NCBI RefSeq assembly: GCF_000735605.1
Contig: NZ_JPKG01000046.1
Span: 124,001-188,000 of the forward strand
Direction of reading: 5' to 3'
From: Allobosea sp. LC85
GTDB taxonomy: Bacteria; Pseudomonadota; Alphaproteobacteria; Rhizobiales; Beijerinckiaceae
Length of the DNA stretch: 64,000 bases
Position numbers and translations under genes: made by a program. Numbering within the stretch: position 1 is the first letter of the stretch; each line of letters starts with the position of its first letter. This document shows, piece by piece, positions 63,636 to 64,000 of this stretch. Under the pieces are notes generated by a model that was not told where the DNA came from, did not search any database, and saw nothing but the letters and a program-made list of their open reading frames with translations.

Positions 63636-64000
63636 ATGACGAAGCGGCGTGTCACCATTGTCGAGGTCGGTCCGCGCGACGGCCTGCAGAACGAGACGGC
63701 CCAGGTCACAACCGCGGACAAACTCGCGCTGATCGATTTGCTGGCGCGGGCGGGCCTCGGCCGGATTGAGGCGACAGCCTTCGTCTCGCCGCGCTGGGTG
63801 CCGCAGATGGCCGATCACGACGCGGTTATGCGCGGGGCGTCGCGCCGGTCGGGCGTGGTTTATTCGGCCCTGGTGCCGAACGAGAAAGGCGCTGAAGCCG
63901 CGCTAGCAGCCGGAGCTCAGGCACTGGCCGTCTTCACCGCCGCCTCCGAGACCTTTTCCCGGCGCAACACTAATTGCAGCGTTGCCGAGGGTATCAGTCG
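63636..64000 (+). CDS. mvaB: Hydroxymethylglutaryl-CoA lyase, N-terminal part, cut by the window edge
   Basis: The visible 121 codons begin MTKRRVTIVEVGPRDGLQNE, the signature of HMG-CoA lyase, with the catalytic Arg in GPRDGLQNE and Asp next to it. IEATAFVSPRWVPQMADHDAVM and LVPNEKGAEAAL follow in family order. The enzyme splits HMG-CoA into acetyl-CoA and acetoacetate, with a divalent metal, in the cytoplasm. It follows the LivF gene directly and completes the route started by mvaA. The C-terminal part, including the second catalytic cysteine loop, lies off the right edge. Confidence 0.94.
   Translation, partial: MTKRRVTIVEVGPRDGLQNETAQVTTADKLALIDLLARAGLGRIEATAFVSPRWVPQMADHDAVMRGASRRSGVVYSALVPNEKGAEAALAAGAQALAVFTAASETFSRRNTNCSVAEGIS

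Overview
The window is GC-rich, densely coded and looks like the chromosome of an alphaproteobacterium of the order Hyphomicrobiales. Its gene content (many solute importers, MocR regulators, FixK-type boxes, DUF1499, DUF983, BioY) fits a soil genus such as Bosea. The order is well supported by gene types; the genus is only an impression.

Layout. 1-2802: two adjacent asparagine synthetases, the first cut by the window edge. 3183-10498: a dipeptide/oligopeptide-type ABC importer (binding protein, two permeases, one double-ATPase protein) on the minus strand, with a divergent M20 amidohydrolase. 10588-17946: a second importer of the same class with separate ATPases, an alpha/beta hydrolase at the operon end and a divergent RpiR/SIS regulator. 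18400-20703: a convergent two-component pair (NarL-type kinase and regulator) separated by two palindromic units. 21023-22858: a MocR regulator and a DUF983 membrane protein, with an operator-like palindrome. 23191-28320: a stress and low-oxygen block with a CoA-ligase/acetyltransferase fusion and two universal stress proteins, each behind a FixK/FNR-type box, and between them a small gene with a frameshift. 28635-33274: a DUF3302/HlyD pair, two lipoproteins (one a DUF900 hydrolase) and a TAXI-type binding protein.

33363-33694 holds tRNA-Gln and tRNA-Pro(CGG). The tRNA-Pro 3' end is the attachment site of an integrated element of about 17.4 kb (33671-51029). A 24-bp core is repeated exactly at both ends and a 22-bp near-repeat lies about 60 bp inside each end. 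The element carries a tyrosine integrase, two large phage internal-virion/ejection-type proteins (the lysozyme one frameshifted), RNase HI, an HNH-like protein, a serine recombinase, a HEPN-like and a PD-(D/E)XK-like protein, several unknown small genes and a DUF1254 cargo gene. I see no capsid, portal, tail or terminase gene. It also holds at least three families of short repeated sites that no gene explains.

51227-54114 is ordinary chromosome: a small lipoprotein, BioY, a metallo-hydrolase and DUF1499. 54160-64000 holds an acyl-CoA ligase, a MocR regulator, a perfect 24-bp operator-like palindrome and a plus-strand operon: class II HMG-CoA reductase, a branched-chain-amino-acid-type ABC importer with a permease-ATPase fusion, and HMG-CoA lyase, cut at the edge. 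The simplest reading is regulated uptake of mevalonate (or a close relative) and its breakdown to acetyl-CoA and acetoacetate. This is the strongest candidate for a little-described system in the window; the mobile element is second.
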